NCBI GenBank assembly: GCA_949316495.1
Contig: OX439004.1
Location: 16,094,536 to 16,158,535 of the forward strand
Source of the DNA: Amphiduros pacificus
Lineage: Eukaryota > Annelida > Polychaeta > Phyllodocida > Hesionidae
DNA: 64,000 nt
Direction: 5' to 3'
Shown: one piece after another, positions 1 through 9,391 of the stretch
How the letters are laid out: the number at the start of each line of letters is the position of its first letter
Position numbering within the stretch: the stretch's first letter is position 1
Program-made: the position numbers and the translations under genes
Notes under the pieces: generated by a model
What the model saw: only the letters and a program-made list of their open reading frames with translations
What the model was told of the DNA's origin: nothing
The model's database searches: none

Positions 1-232
1 GTGGGCCCAAATGTAGGGGACAGTTGAGCCTCTAAGTCACATAAATTACACGCGAATGAATGTAGCAGATGTGATGGGCCTCGCCCCCCTGGTATAAGTC
101 AGTGTGGTAAGAAACTATCAAGGTGTCATGCATAAATTATGTCTCTAACAAAATATTGCTTCCTTCACTGGAGAAGTCGCGAGGGAGTAAATGACTCAAC
201 TATGCTATGCTTTGCTACCTCTAGTCAACTAG
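1..232. other. unassigned flank left of the transposon
   Basis: No reading frame, tRNA-like box or repeat was recognised here. It is the host DNA into which the adjacent transposon inserted; its last three bases before the element (TCA, at 233-235) are repeated directly after the element's right end. Confidence 0.6.
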
Positions 233-235
233 TCA
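233..235. repeat. target-site duplication, left copy (TCA)
   Basis: TCA lies immediately outside the left TIR and is repeated at 6357-6359 immediately outside the right TIR. A 3-bp match alone is weak. It gains weight because it falls exactly where the inverted repeats stop matching. Confidence 0.6.
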
Positions 236-765
236 TAGTCAGGTAGATAAGTCCAATGTTTGTGCACTTTTGGAAACAAGCACCAAACTTGGCATGGTTG
301 TACATTGGATCATTGCGAATCATTCTGGATATAGAAACACTTTGGCAGCGCCCCCTGGTGGCCGGTGGCGCCACCTGTACTTTTACACTTTCTCAATTTG
401 AAGTACCCTCAGAAAAAAAATCATAACTTCTTTAATATTTGAGATATTTCTATTCTGATTCAAGATTTGGAATGTAGGAAATATTCCCTAACAATTATTT
501 AATGACAATAAAGACATTCCATGCATATTTGATCTCCTTTGTAAACATTTTTTACCAAAAATCTTAATTCTTGTCCATGTTTTCCTGGAAATATTGGAAA
601 TAAGGATACAAAATATTGCTTATATGTTTTTCTGTTCAATAGATTAAAGTTAGTTACTACACTTATGAATCTAAAACTTCATTCAAAATGAAAATTGATT
701 GAACAGAAAAGAAGTTATGCAATTTACAACAATGGTACTTTCTCAGTTTCGTATTTTATCCTGTA
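236..765 (+). repeat. left terminal inverted repeat
   Basis: It pairs with the reverse complement of 5819-6356. The outer part (to about 540) differs at only about 7 positions in roughly 285 bases, apart from a ~10-base segment present only in the right copy near its tip. The inner part (about 545-765) matches at only roughly three quarters of positions by eye. It contains a 12-bp perfect palindrome GGTGGCGCCACC at 364-375 next to a CTCF-like motif. Confidence 0.85.
348..361 (-). promoter_or_regulatory. CTCF-like core motif in left TIR
   Basis: On the minus strand this reads CCACCAGGGGGCGC, which satisfies all 14 positions of the CTCF core consensus CCASYAGRKGGCRS as I recall it. Occupancy is unknown. 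Confidence 0.45.
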
Positions 766-890
766 TCTATATTTAACAATGTGTAAAATATAAAATCTAA
801 CTTGTCATTATTTATGATATTTATGTTCCCTACGATTATAATGCCATGGAATAAGTATCACTGGTATCTACCTGTACAGCAGAAAATTTG

Positions 891-3800
891 CTAGGTATCA
901 TCTTTACAGACACAATCACACATTGGGGCACATGGCAGAGATGCACGAGTACAACCACAACGATTGTTGCATGCTTTTTTACAGGCACACTTTATCAGTT
1001 CTCTGCAGCCTTTTGAAGCTTCTGGAAGCACAGTCCAGAAAGGATTCCACTTGTCATCCTTTTTTGTCCATCCCCATTCTCCTGGACTTGGAAGCATCAT
1101 TTGTGGAACAAGACTTTGGCCCCACACATGTCCACTCTGAAAAGCTGCTCGACGGGTATGTTGCTCAAAGGCAGCTTTGGTTGGTGGAAGCGTCTCAATG
1201 CGATGCTTCCCTCTTTTGATGAACAAGTCTTTTCTCGCTTCATTGAGGTCTGTATGTTGACTTGTTCTCTCATACCAAATGATGACAAATCTCTCCAATA
1301 GATTCAAATTTTCCTGGCTCATGGTGCTATGAGGTGTTGATATTTCCATAAAAGCATCTGTGACCTCTGGGAAACATCTCCAAGCATCCCACGCTGTCTT
1401 TTTGCCTCTGCCAGCAAAACCTGAAACAGTATCACAGCCTGTCAGTGCATGGAATCCTGGGAGTGCTTTGGCCTTTTGTTCTCCTATTGCTCTTGAGATG
1501 TCATGTATAGGGAGATATCTAAAATTTGTATTTGTCCCAAATCCCACCCAAATCTCATCTACTCCTAATCTTTCTGCATATGCTGTTGCCAGCACAACAA
1601 CATCTGTATCTACTGTTCTGATCAAAATTTTTTTTTGATCCTTACTAGCAGCATCAGCAGCATGGATGATTAGACGAGAGTCTGCCTCCTCATGGTTACA
1701 TGGCATGATGTAGTCATACCAATTATTATCTGCTACCTGTTTGGTACAGAGAACATTTACTCCATCAGTGATATACACCTCCTTATCTGTCTCCAGATTA
1801 TCAATCAAGACATGTGTCAGAAATTGGAAAAGTTCCACTTTATTCTCATTGACCAAAAGGAATTTTGACCAATTCTTTGGCATTTTTGTTGAAGGTGTCA
1901 CTCTCCGCCTTTCTCCTTTCCCTCTCTTTTCCCTTGTGGAAGATTTAAGACTATCAGGAATATATCTATCCCAAACGATGTCTAAGCGTTTCACTGTCTG
2001 AAGGTGGGACTGGATGAATGGCAAAAAGATCATATCAGCATATTCTTTAAATGTGCAAGATGTTTTTGGAAGTAGAAAATGTACTATGGCAGCCCCATCA
2101 AACAGTTTTGTGTCAACTTCTGGGGAATCTCTGGTTGGCTGTACATAGCTCTCCAGACATGGTATAAGATCAGATTTCTTGCCCATTCTTAGTTGCCCAT
2201 GATCTGAAAGTGATGGTGGAAATGGTTGATTCTCATGACAAAAAAAATCTTCCATATTAATAGCTCGAGTTTGACATGAGATGTACAATCTGGAAAAGAG
2301 TTCACAATTATCTTGTAGGTTTGATATGGTGCTCTGTAATTTAGATTTCTGTGTCTTTTGTGGCCTGAAAAAGAGTGGAAGGTTGTTTTTACTTATGGTG
2401 TCTGATATGGGTTTTGAGGTTGAGGTAAGTCTTTCTTCTGTGTATTGTATATATTGCTCCTGTCCTAATTCAACAATTTCTTGTACAGTTTTGGCAACAG
2501 ATTCATCCAGAATGTCTTTGGTATCAAGGACCAGCAGGTCAGGACTTTCCTCAATGAATGGGTTGCCCAGGTCCTCAAATGTGGATAGAAGTGCTAAAAC
2601 CTGTTTCTGAAATGTCTTCTGTACAGAGGGGGTTTGCTCATGATGTCTACTATTTCCAACATCTGGGGTTGCATTGTTTGATTTCTCAAATTCGGACAAG
2701 ACTCTGGCCAATTCAGGCCCTGAAATCATCCATCTACGAAAAGCACTAGGATTCTCTGTCAGTCCCACAGCCCCACCAGTGCCCTTCACAATTTTATTGT
2801 TCTGTTCATGGCCTTGGTCCCATGCAATACCAGAGAATAAAGAGTGAGTCTTGTAAATGGAAATGTGACCTTTTTGTAATTCTTTGTGGATTTCAGGGTG
2901 ATTACTTTCCATGGTTGAGAGGTCCCTAACATAAACAGGCAGCCATCTTGCATAATTTGTGTGGTCCAAAGCAAAGAACCATGGCACTAGCTTAGATAAG
3001 GCTTCAGTGAACAGAATTATGTCTCCCTCACGTTGTGCTCTAACAAATGAGAAGATTGTCATCTGCAGTTTCAGTGTGAGCCACCAATAATGGAAATGGG
3101 GACAGTTTTCGATGCGATTCTGTTCCCAACATTCAAATGATTTGCTCTCCTGGCCCTCTGGCAGATCAGCTTTATATAGTTGGTATGCCCTGCCAAGAAG
3201 CAAGGACAAGCATGCTGCTGTTATCTGGTGAGCATGCCTTGTTCGTGTGAGATGCGCAACCTTCAAGAACGAGTCTGCTGTTCCAGCATTAGCTATCTCA
3301 GCCAACACCAAGGCTTCCACCCATCCACTACCCTTCAACCATGTACCAATGGCATTTAGAGCAGCCATCTCTATGTGGAGCCCTCCCAACATGACTATGT
3401 ACATCTGTTCCCCATACAAATCAGGCCAACACCACTGTATCTGCTTCAGTAAAGCATAAAGTGGTTGATCTCCTACTATAATTGGTGTCTGTCCTGGAGA
3501 CACATGGTTGATTGCTTTTCGTACAACATCCATGCCATGCTTCATCATTGCTACCGTATGGGCATTTTCATAGAAGAGAGGTAGGAGTGCACTTATTGTG
3601 ATTTGTGGTAGCTCCCCATGTTGCCGTGATGCATGAAATGCAGCCCATGAAATGTAGTCATCTCTCTCCAGGTCACTCTTCCCAATAAGTTCTTTCACTC
3701 TGTCAAACCACTGATGCTCATCTTTTAATGCGATTGGTAATCTGTCCTCTGGGGGTCTTATAGGTCCTAATACCTTAGGGACAAATATTTTTTTGGTGGG

Positions 3801-5423
3801 GAGTGATGCTGGGGGAACATCTGTGTATGCTAAAGGTAGAGGTGCAACCTTTGTATTGTGATCTGTTGAAGGGATGGTCTGCATAATGCCTATGTCCTCT
3901 CCAGAGTTTTCTTTTGTTGGAAACTGAAATAAAGAAATGCTTGTTCCATGGAAGGAATCTTTAGCTGTGGTAGAGCTTGGGTTATGATCAACATTGTCAA
4001 TGACCCCCACAGTAAAGAGTTTGCGCTTTAAGTTGGCAGGACAAACAACTTGCTGTGCCTCAAACTGTTTGCATACACCATTGGCCATATCGGTAATAAC
4101 TTGCAAGACACGATCATATGACACACTCATTCCAAGCTGAAACATGATCTCCACCAAATCTCTGCTCCTTGTCAATGTGTGGATCTTTAGCCCAACATAC
4201 AGGGGGAGGGGAGTTTCTTGTTTTGTACTATGTCTTGGTGTCAATGGCTTTGACTTCCTCCTTGCTTCCTTAATGCTGTTCAAAATAAGTAATTGTGTTA
4301 TTGTGGAAGAGGCCTGGTCAGAAGTGATGGAATTAGTTTTATTTGTTATGCTTGGACCCTGTAGAACCATGTCAACTAAAGCTTTCAATGACACAGGGAC
4401 CATTCTCTGACAATCTGGGGAAAAAGAACCTGTGAATGTTTCCTGGGTTTCAAACATGTCCCGCCTTACAATTGAAGCAGCTTTTGCAATCTGTAAAGCA
4501 TCCATATCATAGTCCTTTGTTGTTCCAGCATTTTCTACAAGCTTTGCAACATCCTTTTCAAACATAAAATGTATGGATTGACCCTGGCTGTGACTGATGG
4601 TGTGACATGATAGATCTGGAATATGAGCCAGAATTTTACTCTTAAGTCTTGTCTTATGGACCTTCTCATCAGTCAGACCTAGCATTTTTAATCTATCCTC
4701 ATATAACTTTGTTAAGTCTGCCAGTTTGAATATGGGATTGTCTTCTTGACTAGTTTCCTTAATGTATGTAATGAGTTCTGCAAATACTATGCCATGTATA
4801 TCATTGGATGAGACACTGGCATTTGACTTTTCTAAATATTTTGAATGTCGTTTGTACAAATTAGTCAAACAATTTGCATGATATTCTGCCTCAGTAGCAA
4901 CCATGTCACCGGCTGCTAATTTCATTAATAACTTTGAATCCTGCAAATCCTTTGCGCATATATTCACATTTGTGTCTATACCTTTGGTTTCAGCTGCACG
5001 CTTGTATCTGTCTGTAGCTTTGATGCATTTATCACAAAAGAAGCATGATTTTTCAGGCATAAAAGAGTTGACAGAAGACCTCATGAGTTTTCTATCGCTT
5101 GGTCCAAACTTATCCTCTTGTTCTGGTGCACTGTTTCTTTTTTTCTGAACACGTTTTAACAATGTTGTGCTATATTTTACACGACATGCCTTTTGCCAAG
5201 ATGCACTATTTTCAGCTAATATTTCAGACTTGAAGAGTTCAATTTTGATATTTGGAGGGAGGGCTTTTACTTCATTAAATTCTGTCAAAATTGTTTCCAA
5301 TGTTTCATAGCCCTTGCCAACGTCTTTTCGTTTAGATCTTGCAGGACACTCCAATTCTTCAGAGTTTGTCTCTTGGCAGAAAACACACAGATTCCAATTC
5401 AGCTCTGTATCAATATCTGCCAT
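891..5423 (-). CDS. putative transposase with zinc motifs, FEN/XPG-like nuclease region and CXC tail (~1510 aa)
   Basis: One uninterrupted frame ending in TAG at 891-893. The frame is open up to an ATG at 5516, but I prefer the ATG at 5423 (protein starting MADIDTEL): a good acceptor (TTACAG, ending at 5459) lies between them, pairing with a CAG/GTAAGC donor at 5591/5590, so the longer start would be intronic. Seen, numbered from 5423: CVFC near the N-terminus; a second CFFC...H..C-type zinc motif around residues 125-190; IDNVDHN (Asp 476 and 479), VGDQP (Asp 652) and LHIEM (Glu 685) as candidate DDE residues; EEADSR (1245-1249), VDTDVVVLA (Asp 1272, 1274) and GCDTVSGFAGRGKK (Asp 1331), laid out like the acidic residues and helix-turn-helix of FEN1/XPG nucleases; and a Cys-rich CXC block over the last ~38 residues. 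Inferred: DNA cleavage and joining at the TIRs, acting in the nucleus. The DDE assignment is the weakest part. Confidence 0.85.
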   Translation of the reverse strand: MADIDTELNWNLCVFCQETNSEELECPARSKRKDVGKGYETLETILTEFNEVKALPPNIKIELFKSEILAENSASWQKACRVKYSTTLLKRVQKKRNSAPEQEDKFGPSDRKLMRSSVNSFMPEKSCFFCDKCIKATDRYKRAAETKGIDTNVNICAKDLQDSKLLMKLAAGDMVATEAEYHANCLTNLYKRHSKYLEKSNASVSSNDIHGIVFAELITYIKETSQEDNPIFKLADLTKLYEDRLKMLGLTDEKVHKTRLKSKILAHIPDLSCHTISHSQGQSIHFMFEKDVAKLVENAGTTKDYDMDALQIAKAASIVRRDMFETQETFTGSFSPDCQRMVPVSLKALVDMVLQGPSITNKTNSITSDQASSTITQLLILNSIKEARRKSKPLTPRHSTKQETPLPLYVGLKIHTLTRSRDLVEIMFQLGMSVSYDRVLQVITDMANGVCKQFEAQQVVCPANLKRKLFTVGVIDNVDHNPSSTTAKDSFHGTSISLFQFPTKENSGEDIGIMQTIPSTDHNTKVAPLPLAYTDVPPASLPTKKIFVPKVLGPIRPPEDRLPIALKDEHQWFDRVKELIGKSDLERDDYISWAAFHASRQHGELPQITISALLPLFYENAHTVAMMKHGMDVVRKAINHVSPGQTPIIVGDQPLYALLKQIQWCWPDLYGEQMYIVMLGGLHIEMAALNAIGTWLKGSGWVEALVLAEIANAGTADSFLKVAHLTRTRHAHQITAACLSLLLGRAYQLYKADLPEGQESKSFECWEQNRIENCPHFHYWWLTLKLQMTIFSFVRAQREGDIILFTEALSKLVPWFFALDHTNYARWLPVYVRDLSTMESNHPEIHKELQKGHISIYKTHSLFSGIAWDQGHEQNNKIVKGTGGAVGLTENPSAFRRWMISGPELARVLSEFEKSNNATPDVGNSRHHEQTPSVQKTFQKQVLALLSTFEDLGNPFIEESPDLLVLDTKDILDESVAKTVQEIVELGQEQYIQYTEERLTSTSKPISDTISKNNLPLFFRPQKTQKSKLQSTISNLQDNCELFSRLYISCQTRAINMEDFFCHENQPFPPSLSDHGQLRMGKKSDLIPCLESYVQPTRDSPEVDTKLFDGAAIVHFLLPKTSCTFKEYADMIFLPFIQSHLQTVKRLDIVWDRYIPDSLKSSTREKRGKGERRRVTPSTKMPKNWSKFLLVNENKVELFQFLTHVLIDNLETDKEVYITDGVNVLCTKQVADNNWYDYIMPCNHEEADSRLIIHAADAASKDQKKILIRTVDTDVVVLATAYAERLGVDEIWVGFGTNTNFRYLPIHDISRAIGEQKAKALPGFHALTGCDTVSGFAGRGKKTAWDAWRCFPEVTDAFMEISTPHSTMSQENLNLLERFVIIWYERTSQHTDLNEARKDLFIKRGKHRIETLPPTKAAFEQHTRRAAFQSGHVWGQSLVPQMMLPSPGEWGWTKKDDKWNPFWTVLPEASKGCRELIKCACKKACNNRCGCTRASLPCAPMCDCVCKDDT

Positions 5424-5458
5424 GATGAGAATGGGTTTGTGTACCAGGAAGAACTTCT

Positions 5459-5590
5459 CTGTAATATTAACAAAAGTCCCATCAGAAATATTATACATAT
5501 TCAATACAGTTATCAAAACTATGTCATTTAACAGTTATTGATAATAAATGTGGTCATGAAATATCAGCATGAATAAATAAAAATGCTTAC
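5459..5590 (-). other. probable 5'UTR intron of the transposase gene
   Basis: On the minus strand the donor reads CAG/GTAAGC at 5591/5590, and the acceptor is a pyrimidine-rich stretch ending TTACAG at 5459. The 132-bp interval contains the upstream in-frame ATG codons. Splicing would leave a 35-nt leader before the ATG at 5423. This rests on splice consensus only; no transcript was seen. Confidence 0.5.
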
Positions 5591-5659
5591 CTGCAATCAC
5601 ATTCCAATCTGATTTCAAAATTCCATGTGGGTCTATTTTAGGAATTGGGGTCAGTTGGG

Positions 5660-5732
5660 AAAAGTAGGTCAATTTCAGAAGATCCTTAAAAGTAGGTCAA
5701 TCCTACACACATCTGCTGATCAGGATCAGCAG
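5660..5732 (-). promoter_or_regulatory. repeat and palindrome cluster upstream of the transposase gene
   Basis: Two 14-bp direct repeats (AAAAGTAGGTCAAT at 5660-5673 and 5688-5701) are followed by an inverted repeat CTGCTGATC-AG-GATCAGCAG at 5713-5732. They lie between the right TIR and the coding region, where a promoter or transposase-binding site would be expected. Function is inferred from position. Confidence 0.3.
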
Positions 5733-5818
5733 AGGCTGGTACATATTTTACAAATAGTATATTACGCATTGTGGTCATTTCATCATACACAAAGACAAAA
5801 AAAAATGATTGAATAATT

Positions 5819-6356
5819 GTACAGAAAAAACGGGACAAATAAAGTACCTTCTTTGTAAAATTTAGAACTTTTTTTCTATTAATCTAATTTATATTCTGAT
5901 TGAAGTTTTAGATTCTAAAATGTATTCAAAAAATTTAATTTAATGAACCAAAAAGCATTTAAGCATTATTTTACGTTACTAAGTTCAATATTTCAAGACA
6001 AACGTGAAAATAAATTACATTTATTTATGAAAATGGTAAAAGCAGGAGATCAAATATGCATGGCATGTGTTTATTGTCATTAAATAATTGTTAGGGAATA
6101 TTTCCTACATTCTAAATCTTTAATCAGAATAGAAATATCTCAAATATTAAAGAAGTTATGATTTTTTTTCTGAGGGTACTTCAAATTGAGAAAGTGTAAA
6201 AGTACAGGTGGCGCCACCGGCCACCAGGGGGCGCTGCCAAAGTGTTTCTATATCCAGAATGATTCGCAATGATCCCATGTATAACCATGCCAAGTTTGGT
6301 GCTTGTTTCCAAAAGTGCACAAACATGGCCTTTTTATGGACTTATCTACTTGACTA
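5819..6356 (-). repeat. right terminal inverted repeat
   Basis: Reverse-complement partner of 236-765. The same palindrome GGTGGCGCCACC lies at 6207-6218 and the CTCF-like motif at 6221-6234. Transcription of the transposase gene probably starts in or just inside this repeat, since the gene reads leftward from here. Confidence 0.85.
6221..6234 (+). promoter_or_regulatory. CTCF-like core motif in right TIR
   Basis: Plus-strand CCACCAGGGGGCGC; with its flanks it follows the longer vertebrate CTCF consensus closely. Being in the TIR it is the mirror copy of 348-361, so the two motifs point away from each other across the element. Confidence 0.45.
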
Positions 6357-6359
6357 TCA
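6357..6359. repeat. target-site duplication, right copy (TCA)
   Basis: Direct copy of 233-235, directly after the last base of the right TIR. Confidence 0.6.
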
Positions 6360-9326
6360 TAAGGCAACACTCTAAGCTTTGTATGACTACCCCTGGCTTC
6401 TCAGTGCTTAAGCCCTGAGTTACTCAATGCTTTATATTTGATATGTTTGGTTTGATTCTATGCCATGTAGGTCTAAATTTGATTCTTCCTGTGTTCCTGA
6501 GTTCTGTGTCATGTGATGCTTACTTCTATGATATGTATATGATTCACCATGCAATGACAAGTAGTGGGTGACATTTATGCTGCCTTATATTACTGCAAAG
6601 GTTACCGATTTTCTCTTAAACAACGAAAACGTAGAGCAGGAGATCTGTGTATTGCTGACCTTGCTAGATTTGAAGCTGTGTGTTGCTGAATTCTGTTCTA
6701 TTTGATGCTGACCTTTATGATATGATTCTATACCATGCCGATCACTCTAACTACGAAGTGAATGGATGGTAAACATTGCTGCAATAATTTGCTCAGTCTT
6801 TCTTCATCAGCGAAAATGTAGAAAACAAATTCTATGTACCGCTGACATCTATGATATGTATTGTTTGCTTCGATGCTATATGAGGCAGTAAATATTTACT
6901 CTGTTGTAGATATTCTTTTCATAAGCAAACCTCTTTGCATGACCCAAACTTCTTTTAGTTTACCTTTAATTGTGCATAAAATCATTTAGAATCTGATATA
7001 CTTTTTCAATTATCTTTCTAGTTTTCAATAATACAATCTGGACTATTTCACGCCAATTGTCTGTACTAAAATAAAACATGCATTATACATAGGGGGATTT
7101 CACAAAGCATGCCTACAAGAAGGCTTGTTCCTCGCAACCATTTGCCATTAAGATTGTTTACTGAGCTACCTAAGCCTGTAATCTATTTTCATTTCCTGTG
7201 ATCATGGCTCTTAATGACCTGTGCATGCCAGGGTCACTTGGCCCACCCAATTTAATGTGACACGAGGTTCTTATGTTTTGTTTTGCCCGGACTGACTGAC
7301 ATTTTCATGATCATATAGTGCACCTGTTTTAGGAAATAAGTAATATCTTATACATGTATGTAGGTGTGTGAAAGATGGTTAACCTTTTGTCCTGCCATAA
7401 TGAAACTACTTAATCCTTAGAGACGCCAGTGAGCCATGTCCTCTAACAGAATACTGCATACTCTCCAAGCGGTTTATCACTACAGCTCTCGGTCCTACTC
7501 GCAATATGGAATGTGGGCAACAAGGGCAATTTGGGAGAATTAATTTCATTAACTGCTCTTAGTTGTGTTAGGGGGAAAAGGCAACGTCCCCATTAAACTC
7601 CCCGGCGCGCTATGAAAGCAGCAGAAATGCTGGCGCAGCAGTTTTTTCACTGCACACATTTGTGTCCTTGTCCAGCTGTGAACCAAGGAAGTAGAGGTCT
7701 CTGCTGTGATGTGCGAATAAAATGCCAGGAAACGACTGACAATACACATCATGTGTCTGTCCTGGGCAATTCCATCCCTGACTTTGTTGTTACTGGTCAT
7801 GACAAAGGAACTATTTGAGACATCCTAGCTGGACACAATAAGCTCAGAATAAGCAGCAGATTCGGTGAACAAAGGCCATTAAATTCAGACACTTAAAAAG
7901 AGTAGGTAGATACGCCAGTGGCTACTTTTAGCATTTCTTCTCACACGTACACTAACATATTGTCTTAAGGGATGTTTTAGCCACTGTTTAAGCTAAAATT
8001 AGACTTTCTGATTGATTTAAGAGCTGTAGCAATGTGCGACATCCAAGGCACTGTCTCTGCTTGTTTCGGTATCCACCACACTTATTCTTTTCTTTAGATT
8101 CGTAATGGGTAAGCTTACTGCATACTATTAGACGGACAAACTGGCAAAGTTGGGAACTTGATTAGCCAGGACCGCCCCAAAAAGGGCCACCTTTTGATGC
8201 AGATCACTCCAAGATATGTATAAGAGGTATTAGAGATCACATCCGATATTATACAATATTATATTGGGATTATAAGGTTGGCTCGATATAGCTTTATGCA
8301 TACATGTATCATACCTTGCCGCTATTTCATCAACAAAAGGTATTTTTAGTGAAAGCCGAATTCATCTCAGAAATATACATGGCCTTTTAATATTGATACT
8401 CATTAGCATACAATGCCACATCATATTTGTGGTGGGTATCAAGTGTCGTATGATATATGATGAGGTGGGCATTGTTCATGGCAGGACTTGCCTGGAAAGC
8501 CTTCACTCGGATTAGGTGGACGATATACACGTAATACAGCATCTCATGTCATAATAGAAATAAAACATCATCTACGCTGTGCAACTGTTTTCTTTTGTTT
8601 ACTAATTAATCATACCATATCTCATATGTACTTATATGATACCGAGGCCTGAATATTCTTAAGTGGATATCCGCACAAAATAATCAAATTAGCTCTTTTT
8701 TTCTTCTTTCATGTGGTATATATCTGCACAGATACGGGGGAACAAACGTAGCTTCGGGGCAACATTACTACAATAAAGGCTATCGCTGTTCAGATTTTCC
8801 TAAATATAATCACGAACACCTGTGCAAATATAAAGCTAAGTTCATTGGCCTAATGCAAAGCTGTGGGTTGGGAGGGAGACTTGTGCCTCGTGGGACCAGG
8901 GCGGGGTACATGGCTGGGTCAGAGTGTGCGGGGAGGTGCCGGCTGGGTCACGTCTATCGTAGCACCCTCTGGCAACACGGGGACTGTAAATCTTAGCAAA
9001 AAATATCCACATTGCAGATGAAGCTCCCCAAGGGTGGAACCTGCTAGACATACAAGCTGAGGCATTTCTCCGAATTGGGAAACATGTCTCATGATTATAT
9101 TAATCTGCCAAAGGCTTAGGCGCTACAGGGTAAGCACCACCTGATATACCGATACCATTCTTATAGATATAACAAAGGATGGTTGAATGTCGTATTTTGT
9201 ATTGATCACATGCAAATTGTCACACTTAAGATTCTAGCAATACATCGGGTCATTACCAAAGGACATGACAGGGTTTCCTAAATGAGAACCCCTAATGCCC
9301 GTCTACACATTAATGTCTGCCCCGGA
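6360..9326. other. unassigned non-coding DNA, with an old ~190-bp duplication
   Basis: No supported gene. Segments at about 6588-6660 and 6774-6846 resemble each other (shared ACTGCAA/GCTGCAA start, AACGAAAA/AGCGAAAA middle and GCTGAC end), suggesting a decayed tandem duplication of about 186-190 bp. The reading frames around 7.6 and 8.9 kb are short and have no splice or homology support. Confidence 0.4.
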
Positions 9327-9391
9327 CATTTGACCATTGCTGAGTGACCATTTGACCATTGCTGAGTGACCATTTGACCATCACTGAATGG
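9327..9391 (+). repeat. 22-bp tandem repeat, 3 copies
   Basis: The unit starts CATTTGACCATTGCTGAGTG. Copies lie at 9327-9348, 9349-9370 and a diverged third at 9371-9391. Confidence 0.8.

Larger units (their letters stand above)
236..6356 (-). mobile_element. Academ-like DNA transposon, apparently complete (6121 bp)
   Basis: Seen: the two ends are inverted copies of each other. The left end begins TAGTCAGGTAGATAAGTCC, and the reverse complement of the right end begins TAGTCAAGTAGATAAGTCC. The match runs inward for about 530 bp. The element is bracketed by direct TCA at 233-235 and 6357-6359, a 3-bp target-site duplication. A single uninterrupted minus-strand gene fills the interior. Known (from memory): Academ elements make 3-4-bp target duplications, and some encode an XPG-like nuclease in the transposase. 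Inferred: membership of Academ or a sister group. The intact frame and nearly identical outer TIRs indicate a young insertion. The terminal base is uncertain by one, because TCAT would also fit as a 4-bp duplication. Confidence 0.85.

Noticed and set aside
923-5148. Plus-strand frames opposite the transposase gene
   Set aside because: They are antisense shadows of the long minus-strand gene, with no splice or domain support.
5424-5516. N-terminal extension of the transposase to the ATG at 5516
   Set aside because: It lies between a good donor and acceptor, has an AT-rich composition unlike the following coding sequence, and the downstream ATG has a plausible start to the zinc-motif region.
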